Numbered from the stretch's first letter, positions 1 to 12,806 are shown. The stretch is 64,000 nucleotides of DNA from Furcasterigmium furcatum (GCA_001599815.1 BCIA01000001.1:7252641-7316640); one strand, 5' to 3'. Numbers and translations: made by a program. Notes: generated by a model not told the origin, from the letters alone.

Positions 1-713
1 CAGGCAAGTTACTTCCAGAGAACGCCCACTGATTCAAGGTAATTGTGCCAGGGATGCGGCCATAGTAGAAAGCGTACGAAGGTTGTTCGAGTGTGTCCCA
101 GGGGTAGATTGCCGGATCGGCGGAGCCACCAGACCCTGTGCCCTGTATGCGCAAGGTCATGAACTGGGTCATGGAGTCGTGAAGGTTGACAGCGTCGTTC
201 TCGTCTCCATGGTTCCCGGCAGAAGTGGTATGAAGCGCAAAGTAGTCTTCGGAGGCGTGAGGGATCTTTCGTTTGTGGCCCTTGTGAGCCGGAACGCCTC
301 GTGAGATGAGCTCCATGGCATGACCGAGTGTCAGTTCCTCCTGGCTATTCATGTTGACTGGAGGCCAGGAGCTCAAGGGGGGCCGTGGTGTATGGCTTGT
401 GCTACCATTTTGTTGTCCTCCCTTCGATTTCGTCGTGCCAGTTCGCTTGACACCATCATCACGCGAGCGGCGCGGTCGTCTGCGAGAAGACGGCGGTGGC
501 GGCGTCTCATTCTCTGGAGGCGGCGGGCGCCGCCTGCGTGGTAGGGCATCGCCTTCACTGACTCTCCGGTGTCCTTTATCCTGTGAAATGTCAGTAGATA
601 GTCGTCGTTGACAGGATGCGATCGATACGCACGTGCTTGGCGACGTTCTGGGCGAGGCTCTTGGTACGGAACAGGCTTCCCCAGAATCCTAGCTTCTCGT
701 CGCGGTCGGCCAT
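1..713 (-). CDS. Unknown protein, N-terminal part (runs off left edge)
   Basis: Two exons are visible, 633-713 and 1-580, split by a 52-bp intron (GTGCGT donor, CTGAC branch, ACAG acceptor). The start ATG at 713 opens with MADRDEKLGFWGSLFRTKSL. Splicing joins two open stretches in one frame, and this frame stays open to base 1. After about residue 30 there is a basic, proline-rich low-complexity stretch. It is followed by a more structured part with the segment ELTLGHAMELISRGVPAHKG and an aromatic-rich end near YPWDTLEQPSYAFYYGRIPG. I see no signal peptide or membrane segment. I do not recognise the family. The intron, open frame and biased codon use make it a real gene, but its 3' part lies outside the window. 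Confidence 0.7.
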
Positions 714-1903
714 GACTCATCTGAAAATGCGAGGGGGTATGGGTGAAATTTGAGGTCCGGAGGATGAGTTGCAATGTGAAACGGCAGCGAATCTCGAGAG
801 AGCGAGGGCGAGGGCGAGGGCAAGGAGGCAGCCGGGGTCGCGGGATGTGTGTGGCGAGGGCGCAAGTTGTCAGTCGTCAGTGTTGTGGCTGCGCAGGTCC
901 CGGCGCGAAGATATGTCGAGCATGGAATGAGCCTGTTGTGCTCGTAGGCGGCGAGACATGGGCGGGCTCCTATTGCAGCAGTCGGCAGGTTTTGGCTGTC
1001 GCAAAGCCTTTGATGTCTTGTTTGAGGAAATGGTCAGTGAATCGCCAGGCTGTCCGTCGTGTGGTCGTCGAGAATTGAAGGCCCAGGCGGGTAGGGTGAA
1101 TGCTAAGACGCGAGAAATGAATGCAGGTAGAAAATGAGGAATTTGGATCGCAATAAAATCTCCCTCCCATCGGCAGGCATTTGAGCCCGAGATCAGTGCG
1201 ATGCAGGCGGACGGAGCTATACATGTAGGGTGTTCTTGGGATGATGCAGGGACGAGCGAGAGCCAGAATTCATGCGCCACCTGACGCAAGCCCTCCTCCA
1301 GTCGGGAGGGTGGGAGCTTGTGATCAACGAGCTGGTGGTTGTGCGAGGAGCCGAGCGAGTGAAGTTGTGAGACTTGCTGTCCAATGGTCACATGCCCTGG
1401 AGAGCTTGAAGAGAATAGGCATCGCTCTGAAATGGATCGCGCCTTCCCGTCCTCGAACATCCATGAGTGCTGCTGACATGTGCGTCACTGAAACCTTACA
1501 TGCAGCAGCGGGCAACGCCTGCCGCTGGACGACGATGGGCGGTGAGTTCCTTCCCCTGCAGTGGCACGATTTTATTGGCCAGCAGGACAACTTCAGGGTC
1601 CCGTGTGCCAGCGCATTCATCCAGAGCCCAAGGAAAATCCATGGATATTAATTTCTTCAGGTTCTGCTGCATCATCATCCGCTTGTTTGCGTCGGCATCT
1701 CCAGTTTGGGCTCGCACACAACAGTTCACCTTCGCCCGACGATTCTGCAGCAGCGCAGAGACTGGCATTATCATAAAGAATGTCATTACATTAGCACCCG
1801 TACCCATGATATATGTCTATCCGCCATCATCATACACCTCGCTCTCAACCCGCCAGGATATCCAGCCCGGCTTTTTTCGTCATCCCAAGGCCCGCCCAGC
1901 TTC
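714..1903. other. Intergenic, no gene supported
   Basis: This spacer holds the promoter side of the gene ending at 713 and the 3' side of the FGGY kinase gene. A short purine-rich GAGGGC-type repeat lies around 800-825. Several ORFs of 80-196 codons are present on both strands, but they have no splice support, domain resemblance or codon bias. Confidence 0.6.
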
Positions 1904-3968
1904 TCAGGCCTTCCAGCCCTTGACCGCCGCGTCGATGTCCTTGCGGTACTGCTGCTGAGTCCGGCACTGCTCCAGGAACACGGCGTACTTGGCGTCGAAC
2001 AGCTTCTTCTCCAGCTCGTTGGTGCCCGGCTTGACCAGCCGGCCGGGCTTGCTCATGCGGTCCATGATCTTCCACAGGCTCTCCGTGTTGCCATCGGCGT
2101 CGGCGCTGCCCGCCTTGGCTCCCAGCATTGCCGCGCCGTGCACGACGGCCGCGTTGACGTACTTGGGGATCAGCACGGGCATCGAGCAGATCGTCGCCAT
2201 CAGGTCCATCAGCAGGGGGTTCTGGCACTGGCTGCCCGACATGAAGATGCTCGTGAGCGAGTGGCCCGCATCGTTCATCGTCTCTACGATGTGGCGCGTC
2301 TGCAGTGCGATGAACTCCATGGCACCGTAGTACCACAGCGCCAGGTTGTCGATGCTCTTGTCGCTGCTCAGGCCGATGACGGCGCCCTTCATGTGGGAGT
2401 CGGCCACGGGCGATCGGTTGCCCCAGAGATCGCCGTACAGGAAGAAGTGGCGTCCCAGGTAGGACACGGCCGGTGCGCCCTTCTCCTGGGCCTGGGTCTC
2501 CAGGTGCCGGTTGAGGTAATCGTAGATGTTCATGTGCTCCGCCTGGGCATTGGCCTGTGCCTCAGTACCGGCCGGGTGAATCTCAATAACGTGCTTCAGC
2601 AGCTCGCCGGTCGCCGACTGGCCGCCCTCGGCGAGCCAGAACTCCGGGAGCAGAACGTCCCGGTAAGGACCCCAGACACCGTCCACGAAGACGGCGTCCT
2701 TGGACATAGCAATGTGGCAGGTGGAGGTACCGGCGACAGCGGCAAGACGGCCGAAGGCCTGCTCGAGCGCATTGGGCTTCGCTTCGTCGTCGAGGTGGCT
2801 CGAGTGCACTTCGGGGTCGATCTTGGCGCCGACGGTGCCGATCCAGCCGGCGTAGGCGTCGATGACACCGCTGCCGATGGCGATGCCCTCGGGCAGGCCG
2901 AGCTGGTCGGCGGCCTTCGCGCTGAGGTGGCCAACGAGCTCACCGGCGCTGAAGTAGTTTCCGTTCTGCGTTGTGGACGAATCACGGTCAGCTAACGAGC
3001 CCTACGCACGATAAATTGGAACAAAGGGAACATTGAGGGGCTCACTACTCCGTCGACGCCTCCGAGGCGTTTGAAGTCATCCTTGGCGAGGTCGCCGAGG
3101 CCAATGGAGGACAGGAAGTCTTCCTGCCAGCCCTTGACGCTGCCGTCGACACCGACGGGGACGAAGCCCTGCTTGCAGACGACGCTGCAGAAGCTCCTGG
3201 TCTCGGCGCCGGTGGCCAGGTGGGTGAGGGCGTCTGTGAGGTCGTAGAACTTGCAGCGGTCGAAGAGCTCGGGGGGCATGTTGTTCTTGAGCCAGAGGAC
3301 CTTTGGGATCTCCATCTCGATGCTCATGCGGCCGCCGACGTACTTGAGCAGGTTGTGGTTGGTGCTGTTGATCTTGTCCGTCTCCTCGACGGGGCGGTGG
3401 TCGAGCCAGAGCACGACGTTGCGGTCGTTGCCGTCGGCATTGTCGAACTTGGGACCGGTGACGGCGACGGGCTCGTCCGTGTCGTGGCTGAAGACGGCGA
3501 GGGAGCAGGTGGCGTCGAAGCCGATGCCCTTGATGGTGGAGACGTCGACCTGGGACTCCTCGACGACCTTCCTGACGCAGATGCAGATGCAGTTCCAGAT
3601 GTCCGTAGTGGATTGTTCCTGGGAGAGAAGGTTAGCTGGTGCCTCGAAGGAGAGAGACAGGCTCCGAGGGGGGATGCTCGACGCACATAGTAGCCGGTCT
3701 CGGGCTGCCATAGCTGGATGTTCTCGGCGGCGAGGGCCTTGATGTCGCCGGTCTGGTCGATGATGCAGGCGCGAGCCGAGCCGGTGCCGACGTCGATGCC
3801 GATAAAGTGCTTCTGGGAGGTGTCAGCGAGTGCTGGGCGGCGGTGGAGCGTCGAGCGTTCTTACGGTGTCCTGGTTGGGAGGGCTATTCTTTGGTTAGCT
3901 GGTGTGTCTCTTCAGCGAGCTGTAGCTTCGTCTCGGAGGGCTTACTTCAGGCCAGTGGTGGGGTCCAT
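1904..3968 (-). CDS. FGGY-family carbohydrate kinase (D-ribulokinase/YDR109C type)
   Basis: Five exons: 3946-3968, 3865-3883, 3687-3812, 3046-3618 and 1904-2965. Together they give 600 residues, close to the usual length of fungal FGGY proteins. Introns are 52-80 bp; exon 2 is only 19 nt and keeps the frame. FGGY kinases phosphorylate sugars such as ribulose with ATP, in a two-lobed actin-like fold. Visible marks are the N-terminal phosphate loop IGIDVGTGSARA (about residues 19-30), WLDHR near residue 127, GSGVIDAYAGWIGT in the middle, and the C-terminal lobe motifs AVAGTSTCH and FMSGSQCQNPL. The lack of a signal peptide suggests a cytosolic enzyme. Resemblance is closest to the yeast YDR109C/human FGGY branch, so ribulokinase activity is inferred from family. 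The alternative donor at the exon 4 end (GTAGTG) was rejected because GTGAGC keeps the VNGNYFSAGELVG segment. Confidence 0.88.
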
Positions 3969-6900
3969 TTCTGCTGATTTGGAGTCTCGAGTGAAGCTCT
4001 CGGGAGCTTCAGGTAAGCTTCAACAGGAGTGAGGATGTATCCTGGAGGTGCGCAGCGTCTATGTCGTGGTGTAGAGGTGTCGTGTTGGTGCAGAGCTAAA
4101 GTAAAGTTGAGGACGGGAGAACAGAGACGGGACGGACTCGGAGTCAATGGGAGGGAGGGGAGCTGGGGACGGACACCAAATAAAAGGCTTTGGGTAACGG
4201 GGGGCAAACAGTGAAGATCGTGACGGGCGCGGGCAGAGACAAGCGTCAGCTCATCCCATTGCCCGTCCTGTCCTGTCCCATCAGCAGTCGTGGATCTCCA
4301 AGCCGAGAGGTGCTGGACTGATCTGCCCCTCGACACGACGGCGGGCGTCCCGAGCTCCAAGCACGCGCGGGCTCCAGAACAGCTCGGCCCTAGCTCCAGT
4401 GGGCGCTGGACAAAGGTTCGTCTCCACCCGAGCAGGGGGGTTTAACGCTGAAGGGACCTGACCCGACGTGCGACGGTGGAGCGTGGAGATCTCGGCGCAT
4501 GATGCAGCATCCAACATCGAGGAAGCCGCCACCACGGACATTCGGATTCAGCAAATATGTCGTAGGTCTTTCTAGGACACTGCGGGCTGGCAGTCAGTCG
4601 AACGACGGGCTCCGTCCCCGTTCTAATTCAATCTTTTTTCCTTTGCCTCGACTTTCCTTCAGTGAGGCCCTGAATTTTTTTCTCGAGCCTACTATATACC
4701 TCTACAAAAAGTTCGCGGAATCAACAAATGTCAACCCCGCGACCCCTCCACGGCGCTCTACCCCTCCTCCTCTTCATCCCCCCTTATCGCCCCTGGACCG
4801 TCTCTGTGGCTTGCGACGCACAGCGGGAGCCGGTCTCGGGAGCGGCAAAGGGGTCACGCTGGAAACGGCACCACCGCAATTGTCAGTGAAAGACGGTAGA
4901 ACCTGAAAGGGCCTGTGATGGATGACTCGGATCAGACACCCCAATTGCCCCAAGCCGCCGAGATCTGCATCCAGAGGGACGGGACTCGACCCTTGACGTG
5001 GCGGCGGGGTTCATTCACCCGGACATCCACAGACAGCTTTCAGTACCACCTGCCACGCCAACTCAGGTCAGCTTCCGGGATTCCGACGCCAGTCCCAACA
5101 CTCCTTCTGCGTCTCAACGAGCCTTGGCTGCGTGAGAGTTCTCTGGGAGCAACGAAACATCATCCCATCTCCTGCTGCCTCTGCAGCGGGCAGACGCCGC
5201 GGCCGTTTCCCCCCCGCCGGCAGGCATCGCCATCCCTGCGTCCCCCACAACAGCCCAGCGTCGCCGCCGCTTCCAGGCCTCGATGTGCCCACCGCCGACA
5301 GGAGCGCTTGCAGCACCCTGCGCCCTAACGATGCGCCCCCAAGCCCCCGCACGCGGAAGCGTCTGGGCGCGCACCCGTCGCCGCGGGACCTGGACAGTGG
5401 AAGCTCGCCTGGAGCTCCTCGTCGGCTACCTTGTGATCCAGGCTATGCCTTCTATAGGATAGCCAAGCTTGCGGTGCGGTCTGAGGGCTGCGGTCCCCGA
5501 CGAAACGGTAGATACGAGTACGCTGCTGATACGGTACCGTTGGGAGGAGGAGGCCCGCGGCTCGAGGGCAACTGGGCCAGGCTCGACACATCACCCATCC
5601 TCCTCGGGGGTCACGATGTTTTTGGGCAGCCCCTTTCCCCCTGACCGACAAAAGTTCGCGGAGAAAGAAATGCCCAGATGAGGGTTGCAGACATCACTCC
5701 ATCTTTGCGCGTGCTGACCGCCCAAAAATTGATGGGGCGCGTGGGACGACCGCGGGAGGCAATGCAGGCCGCCTGACAAGCGAGCCATCACCGTTGGCAT
5801 CGAGAGCAAGATTTTCGTGGTGGTTCTATCTGAAATGTGGTGGTGCTCTTTGGCATTAGGAGGGATTGGAAGTGCACACAGGATGATCTCACCCTCACCC
5901 TCACTCGAGGCTCTTCCCCAGCTTCCTGCCATCCTCTGGAACCTGTCATTATTGCCTGTTTCCGCAATCTCTCTCACAACATCAGAGGATTTGTTGACTG
6001 GCAACTGGCAAAGATCATCGCCTGCCGGGTCTGTGTCCGGGGGCCGATCACGGCATTTTGCCCTGCGCCAACACCACTAGACGGCCGTAGCGCAGAGTCA
6101 AGACACGACACGGTAGCACATCCCAGAGCTCGTGTGGAGAGCGACTCCACGAAGCAGCATTGCAGCAGTAAGGGTTTTGCATTTCCCTTTTCCTCCTCCG
6201 CCCACCTTGGCTTACTCATGAGTTCTGGGTCCGACGGGGTCCGATGACACAAGATGGATGATCGCGATCCATAATGACCACAGGACGGCACGGGTGATTC
6301 TGGGGACTGTCGTCATATTTCTGGACTTCCTGAGCACACTTGCTACAATTTTTGAGGTTGAGATATGTCAACATAACTTGAAGCATATATGCACTCAACC
6401 ATACAAGAAGCTACTATACTTAGGTCTCATTATAGGAAAACCATCAAGGTCTATGGGGCAGAGCACGCACACATCCCTCAGAAAGCAGACATGCAATGGC
6501 AAATGGAATCATGTAAATCATTGGACACGCTATCATCCGGACGAGCCCCCAGCCGTCATCAATGCACCTCCGCGCAACGCCGCCCGCCCGCCGTACCGTT
6601 ACTCACGGCGCCGGGCCTCGCCCAGCATGCACGCCGAGCACCGCCCGCCGCAACTCCGTTGCCGATCGCATCTCGGCAAACGCCCTCAGCATATCCCTGA
6701 CCCCCTTCGGCTCCCCCGACCGGGGTCAGCTTTTCTTCAGACCACATGAGCCAACACCAAGAACTTCTCAGCTCCCTCCCCAGCAGTCTCACGATGCTCC
6801 TTCGCCCCCTCCCCCATGCTCCCTTGCAGCTCTCGTGACAAATCCTGAGGAGCAGATGCAGCGCGCTGGCCGTGACGGATGTCGTCCGCGCCTGGGCTGG

Positions 6901-7102
6901 AGAGGGAACCCCCACGCCAATGGGGTTTAAAATGCGTATCATTGCGCCTGCACACCGCTGGTCTTCGTGACATAGGGTGTCGTTGTTGGTGTTCTGTTCG
7001 TCGAGATGTGCAGCTCCTCGGCACATCGTCGATGCTCTCACCGACGCTCAACTGTGTCGTGGCTCAATGAAAGTCGACTTTCCCCGAGTGTGAAAACCAA
7101 GC
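3969..7102. other. Long intergenic region, no gene supported
   Basis: About 3.1 kb lies between the 5' end of the kinase gene (minus) and the 3' end of Pcf11 (minus). Proline-rich plus-strand frames between 4500 and 5500 can be joined by invented introns, but the frames disagree and no conserved motif appears. An AT-richer patch occurs around 6340-6440. The ORFs at 6559-7041 on both strands mirror each other and look like GC-driven noise. A non-coding transcript or a poorly conserved gene cannot be excluded. Confidence 0.5.
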
Positions 7103-9401
7103 TCAGATGCCGTCCATCTTGATCTTCCGCAGGTTCTTGAGCTCGTCCTAGAATATCGTCAGCGCATGCTTCACTTAACAAATATCGGGAGTCCGCCACG
7201 TACCTCTGCCTTGCGCTTGCCCAGCACCGGCTCGGGCGTGGCCCTCGCCGGCGTCGCGTCCCTCGCCATGGTCGCCTCGCTATGGCAACTGATGTGATAT
7301 GCCCTGCTGCCTACCATCATCGCGTCGAGCCACACCCACTCCTGAGCAGTGTCCAACCATTTATTTTCAAACTTCTCCTGGCAGATGGGGCACGTCGTGT
7401 TGATTCCCGCCGAGGCGTCCGGCACCGGCATGTACTGCACCTGCGGCTTCTTGCCCTGTGCCGCGCCGGCCTCGGCGCCACCTTCGGCGTCCTCTCGGAC
7501 GTGATCCTTGTCCACGGTCTCGCGGGACCGGACCCAGTCGGCGCCGTCGACGTACCAGCTGCGGTGCTGGCCGCGGCGCTCCGCTTCGGCGAGCCTGTGA
7601 TGCACTTGGAAGTGCCAGTCCATGTGCGCTGACTTCTTCTTCCTCCCCTCCTCGTCCTTGGTGAAGCGACGGCCGCACTGCGTGCACTGGGGACCAAGAG
7701 CTTCGTAGAGCGCTGGTACAAGGTGAGGGCGGTGCCTGGGATCGTCAGCACTTGCATTCATCAGTGATAGGGGAGGTCCCTACTCGTTCTTGAGCGAGGC
7801 AGCATTCAGCTGGACCGTGTCCATGATCTGACCCGAGATGGACAGACCGCTGGCCTTGTGAGACTGTAACAGGCTGGCAAGCCCGGGGGGTAGGAGTCCG
7901 GGCGGCATCGGCATCCCTGGTGGTGGGATCATTGGCGGTGCGGCGGCCGGCATGTTCAATGCTGGGACTGGCATAGATGGTGTTGCGGTGGGCGTTGCTG
8001 AGAGTAGTCCGGCCTTTCGTAGGCCAGCCAGCAACGCCATCGCATCTGTTGCTGGCGGTGCGCTGGTTTGTCGTGCCGGCTCGGCTGCCGGCGGCTGAGG
8101 TGATCGGATAGGCACATTGTTCAACAGGCCATGAGGTGGAGGAGTCATTGCGGGCACTTGAGGTGCGGCCGCCGGCTGGCGGGAGAGGAGCGCTGAGAGG
8201 GCACCCCTTCCGAAGAGGGAGTCAAGCGTCACCGAGCTTGGCTGCGGTGCCGGTCCTGAGGACGGCGGAGGATTTACAGGAGCCGCGGCAGCAGGAGGCG
8301 CCGACGCGTTGTGACGCGGAGGTAATGTGACGGGGGTGGCAGCAGGCTGGGCCGAGTAAGGCCTCACTTTTACAGCAAGATCGGCTACTTGTTTCTTAAT
8401 GAGTGCCAACTGGTCCTGCGGCACGCTCTGGATCTGAAGCAGATTCTTCAAGTCCAGCAACCCCCTGAGTCTCTGTTGAGCACCCTGGTCATGCGGGTTG
8501 CGTTCGGTTTCCACCCTGGAGCTATTGATCAAGTCTTCAATGTCACGGTTGAGTGCGCCGATATCCACTCCAGGCACCTGATATTGCCCGGACCCTTGCC
8601 ATGGGCCGCCGGGCTGGGCGCCATAGGCTTGCGGAGGCTGGGATACAGTCAGACTACCGGGCTGTGGAAAGGGACACGCGAGACTCACTGGATACGCAGA
8701 TGCCGCTGGATTCTGGGGCGGTTGTGCGCTTGTGGGCCGGCTGCCATTGGGCTGCATGTGGTGAGGGGGGCCAGGATATCCAGGACCGGGCTGGCCAGAT
8801 GGTGGGCGCATGCCCGGAGGCGTGGGAGTTGCTCGCTCAGATCCAATGCCGCGAGGTCGTCCCATCGGGTAGCCTTGACGGCCCGCCTGTGCCTGCTGCA
8901 GAGCCATCGCCGAGCTCCTGGCCCTATTCAAGGCATCTTCGATGGGCCCGGTAACATCGGGTGGGAAGACGGGCCTGTCATCGAGCGACTGGGGGACGGG
9001 CTGCTTCCAGGTGCGCAGTGTTTCCTCCATCTTTCGGCGGACATAGTCGTCGACAGCGAGATATGCCTCCATGAAGGTCTTGTAGAGCTGGGCTCGGAAG
9101 AACAGGGTGTATGGTGTTCCCACATTCTTGACGATCGAGTCGAGGACGTAAATGGCAGGGAGCTTCTTGTGAGCCGGGGTCTGTGAAGTTGCGTCAGTAG
9201 TGGAAGACACCCGTGATATTCAGGGCCACTCACCTTGATGATGTGTTTCTGGAGCGCCTCCGTGATGGCCTGCGCATGCTCGGTGTTCTCTCGCGCGATG
9301 GTCGTCAGGGTACTGATGTCCGCTCTGTTGATGGTTGTCAAGTCTTCGAGCGCCAGCCGGTAATCATCTGCCACTTCGGCAGAAGACTGTTCTTGCACCA
9401 T
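7103..9401 (-). CDS. pcf11: Pcf11, CID-domain mRNA cleavage/polyadenylation factor
   Basis: Four exons: 9234-9401, 7784-9180, 7204-7735 and 7103-7147, giving 713 residues. Introns are 53, 48 and 56 bp. Pcf11 is a subunit of cleavage factor IA; it binds the RNA polymerase II C-terminal repeat and takes part in 3'-end processing and termination in the nucleus. The N-terminal CID domain (about residues 10-140) is clear from EDLTTINRADISTLTTIA and KLPAIYVLDSIVKNVGTPYT. A long proline/glutamine/alanine-rich linker follows. The C-terminal part has two zinc-finger-like clusters: CTQCGRRF with HMDWHFQVHH, and CPICQEKF with a later HISCH. Between them is the WYVDGADWV segment typical of Pcf11 C-terminal domains. 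The last exon encodes only 14 residues, ending KNLRKIKMDGI. The start codon fits because the CID helix begins within 10 residues. Confidence 0.93.
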
Positions 9402-10339
9402 GGCGACGGGCGGCGCCCGGGCCCGAGGGCTCGAGTTGTTGGATGGGTAGGGGAGGGGGTAGGAGGACGCCTCTGAGGGCAGGGCCGTGACAAAGCCCGA
9501 TCACCGAGACACTGGCGGGAAGGAAATGCGCTCGGAGTGGAATGCACAGCTCGTCGCAAAATCAAGATGACGAGGGCCTAATGTGGATGGGAAGAAGGCG
9601 AAAGAGTGTTTGCTTCAATTCTTGCATCCGACCCAGCAGGTTCCTGCGCCGCCGTTCACCACCAAAAGGCCTACCCAGAAGACCGAGACAAATCCAGGGC
9701 GTGCTTATGCAGCATCATTCAGCAGAGACGCGCGTGCCAGTCTGGCGGCGAGTCTATGATTTGCACTTCAAACCGGCGGCGACGTTGAGGAGGCGCAAGA
9801 GTCTTAAGGTCGCGTGCGCGGGAGAACAATCTAGGTAGGTTGAAAGGCCGCGTCGCTGATGCGGATTAATGGAAAGACGAAAGAAGAGTCGGGGAGGGTC
9901 GCGCAGGTAAAGTCGAGTCGCGCGCGAAAGGAGGATCTGGGATGGTTGAGGATCAAGTCGAACGAAGTTTGTAGCTGGAGAAAGTTGGAAGAGGAGTGAA
10001 TCAGGCCTGGAAGCTCGGGTCGGCTGATGAACCACTGGAGTGGCCCGAGCGCCCGCTCCTTCCTGCATTCTGTCAACGGGATGGACCTGCCGACGACAAA
10101 GTGGGTCTTATCATCGTCTCCTTGAGCTTCCATGTGACAAGAAAGACGTTGGCCTTTGACGATTCACCAAGGAACATACAAAGTCGTTTGGACAGATCAA
10201 CGGTCAAAGAAGAGGCTGGGTGAACACAAAATTTCCATTGTTTTTACTGACAAACTGCCCATCTACGGTGCTCCCAGCACGATCCTTTCCGCCATAACGG
10301 GACCTCAGAAGTCTCCCTCCCAGCTCCTCGTTCCCTTGT
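9402..10339. other. Pcf11 upstream region, no gene seen
   Basis: About 940 bases lie between the Pcf11 start and the stop of the WSC gene, both on the minus strand. It should hold the Pcf11 promoter and 5' UTR and the 3' UTR of the WSC gene. I see no convincing coding frame or repeat. Confidence 0.6.
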
Positions 10340-11483
10340 TCAAGAGAACTCGGCGTTCACGCAAGGCTGACCCTCCTCGCAAACCTCGTAAAGACTCATC
10401 CATCCAGCACCACCGCAGTACTGGCTCGGGTCGCCGCCGCAGCGCATGTTGCAGCCGGCCAGGTCGCCCAGGGTCGTGCCGGGCTCACGGGTTTCGGGGT
10501 ACTCGTCGCCGCACCAGCACTCGCGGGTGTACTCAGAGCCGGCGTACCTGAAGCCGAGGGAGCCGCAGTAGGCCACGCAGATCTCGTTCGTCAAAAGGTC
10601 GTCGGCGTACAGGCTGCCGGTCAGGGTGCGGCCGAGACCATCGCCAGCAGGACCCTCCTCGGGGGCGCAGCCGACAAAGGCGAAGCCCTCGCCCGTCATG
10701 TCAGCGAAGATATCAGGGGTGGCGGTAATGGTGGGAGGGGCTGTAGTAGTGGTGGTGGTGACCGGGATGGAGTGACTCGGCTCGGGAGGGGCGCCGGAGC
10801 GGTCGATCACCATGGTGATGGCGTAGCAGGGGCGGTTGGGGTCGTAGGCTGCGAGATGGATGTCAGAGGGTGTCATGAGGGTGCTGCCGGGACACGGGAC
10901 GGCTCACCAGGGTTTTCCGGGGGAGACCAGCGGAACTCGTGGGTGTCGCCGGCGGCAGAGCGGACGCAGATGTTGCCGCCGGGGAGTTCCTCATCCTCCT
11001 TCTCGACGAAGGCGAGCTCGATCTGAAGCTCGTCCGTGTCGGGGTTGCAGCCGTAGACGGGCTGGAAGATGGCCCGCGGGTCACCGCGCTCCGTCATGAA
11101 GAGCTTGGTGGTGTTGTCCGAGATGAGGTACTGGAGGAGTTGTCAGCGCATGGCCATTGGTGAGATGAGCTTCGCAGGATCAGTCTTACCTCGCCCTGGA
11201 TGACGGCGCGAAGAGGCAGAGGTCCCCATTCGATCACTCCAGCATTCAGGACCAGGTCAAAGGCATAGTCACCCTCCGGGCTGAGGTACAAGTGCTGGTC
11301 GCCGCCACCGGACTCGAAGAGGCTGTAGTAGCGGTTGTGGAGGAAGGGGAAGGTTGGGGCTTGGATGAGGATGCCAAAGCCCTCGGTGATGGTGTTGGAC
11401 AGGGGAGGCTCGTCGGGGATCACGCACTGAGCCGAGGCGACGGCAGCAGTCAGGAGGCCGGACAAGATCTGACGGCGAGACAT
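10340..11483 (-). CDS. Secreted WSC-domain protein
   Basis: Three exons: 11190-11483, 10908-11130 and 10340-10848, giving 341 residues; both introns are 59 bp. The start MSRRQILSGLLTAAVASAQC begins a typical signal peptide with cleavage near residue 18; an upstream in-frame extension would spoil it. Residues about 20-200 form a beta-rich domain I cannot name. A Thr/Pro-rich linker (VTTTTTTAPPTITATP) then leads to a C-terminal WSC domain of about 100 residues. Its regular cysteines are visible in FVGCAPEE, CVAYCGSLGF, CWCGDEYP, CNMRCGGD and YCGGAGW. WSC domains bind wall carbohydrate or occur in carbohydrate-active and sensor proteins. No C-terminal membrane helix follows, so it is probably secreted or wall-associated rather than a membrane sensor. 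Confidence 0.87.
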
Positions 11484-11614
11484 GATGGCAACGAAGAGGG
11501 CAGAGAGATGGACAGAAGAGGGTTGGCAGGAGTGGTCTGGAGAGGGCGAGAGGTCTAGTTGAAGCTCAATGCTACTCTGCTGGAGATGGACCATCCAGAA
11601 ACAGCCCGCGCCGA

Positions 11615-11624
11615 CCCTTTTATA
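11615..11624 (-). promoter_or_regulatory. TATA box of the WSC gene
   Basis: Read on the minus strand this is TATAAAAGGG, about 130 bases upstream of the ATG at 11483. Position and sequence fit a TATA-type promoter. Confidence 0.5.
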
Positions 11625-12740
11625 CTCGAACCAAGTCCATCAGGAGCTCTGGACTCTCTCTGAGCTCTCATCCGAGTCGGACCACAAGCACATACCTGCA
11701 TCCGTCCGCCCATCCACCCCAAGGCTCCAGGGCCTACGGTTCCCATTCGCCAATGCGGGGAGCTCTGAAGAAACAAAGCCGCCTGCATCATCAGGGCGTT
11801 TTGGCCCCCTGGTCGACCGTTGCAACCCTACATGCAGCGGGCGGCACGATCCAGAACCCCGCAACGGCACACCTGCATGGAATATTGGCCCGGATGAGCC
11901 CGCCATTGGGCATCGGGCACTTTGATGGACCACCCGCGAGCGTGAGCTGGACTGCACTTTGAGTGCGGACGCACCATCAGGCTGTAATATTAATTGGCCT
12001 AGGTCGCGGGGATCCTCCGTGGGTGCCTCTCGAACGCCAAGAGTACGTTCGTATTCCAAATGAAGTCGCAGGCGTTTGCATGGCGTCGACGCAGGCCGGG
12101 GGGACGTTGGACAGAGCGTGCGGTCCAGTCATGGTGGTGCTGCTGCGGCCGGATAGCTGCGGGATCTCCCACTCACTCAGGCTGGATTGAGGTGTCAATA
12201 CACTTCGTAGCACACCACCGCGCAGGCGCCACCAGCGGTTCGTCCCAGGTCCTCGACAGATGTGAGTGGTGAACCCCTGGCGCGACTCTTCGGACATCAG
12301 CCCTGTCTTCGCGGGGGTGTGATATGTTTATTCAGACCGAGCGCGAGAGCCTTGCAACGGTGACGCAGGAGCTCAGCCGTTTCTTATTAGTGCTGCTTAC
12401 CGGCCCACTGGCGCTGACCTGTGGCTTGGACGAGAGGGGTCAACGTCCTGTCGGTAGGCAGCCCGACGCGGGTTGAAGACGCCCCTCATTAGCACATCTC
12501 AGTTCTGTCGAAGCACTCCGGTGGAGTGACTCGGCCTTGTACAACACGATTACCCCATGATCCTGCGCGGCCAGGCAGGCCTGGATCACCTGAAGTCGGC
12601 AAAGCACCAAGACCGAAGACCAATAGGGCTGGGTGCGTCGTGCGAGTGGCGGGATATTGGTCGTCCAGAGGCATGCTCCTGTGTGATCCAGGTTCTGCTG
12701 CACCGCAGCGGGCGTATCTTGCAGGGCTTTATTGAGAGGA

Positions 12741-12806
12741 GCAGGAGGTTTGCAGGAGGTTTGCAGGATGTTTGCAGGAGGTTTGCAGGATGTTTGCAGG
12801 AGGTTT
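12741..12806. repeat. 11-bp tandem repeat, six copies
   Basis: Six head-to-tail copies of GCAGGAGGTTT, with GCAGGATGTTT as an alternative version in copies 3 and 5. The order of the two versions (G G T G T G at the variable base) suggests growth by duplicating a two-copy unit. Confidence 0.9.

Noticed and set aside
1706..2995. 429-codon plus-strand frame opposite the FGGY kinase
   Set aside because: Antisense shadow of the last kinase exon, without motifs.
4499..5328. Possible plus-strand gene of two or three exons
   Set aside because: Protein-like segments occur in different frames. The introns needed would be about 40 bases or have weak ends, and no conserved motif appears.
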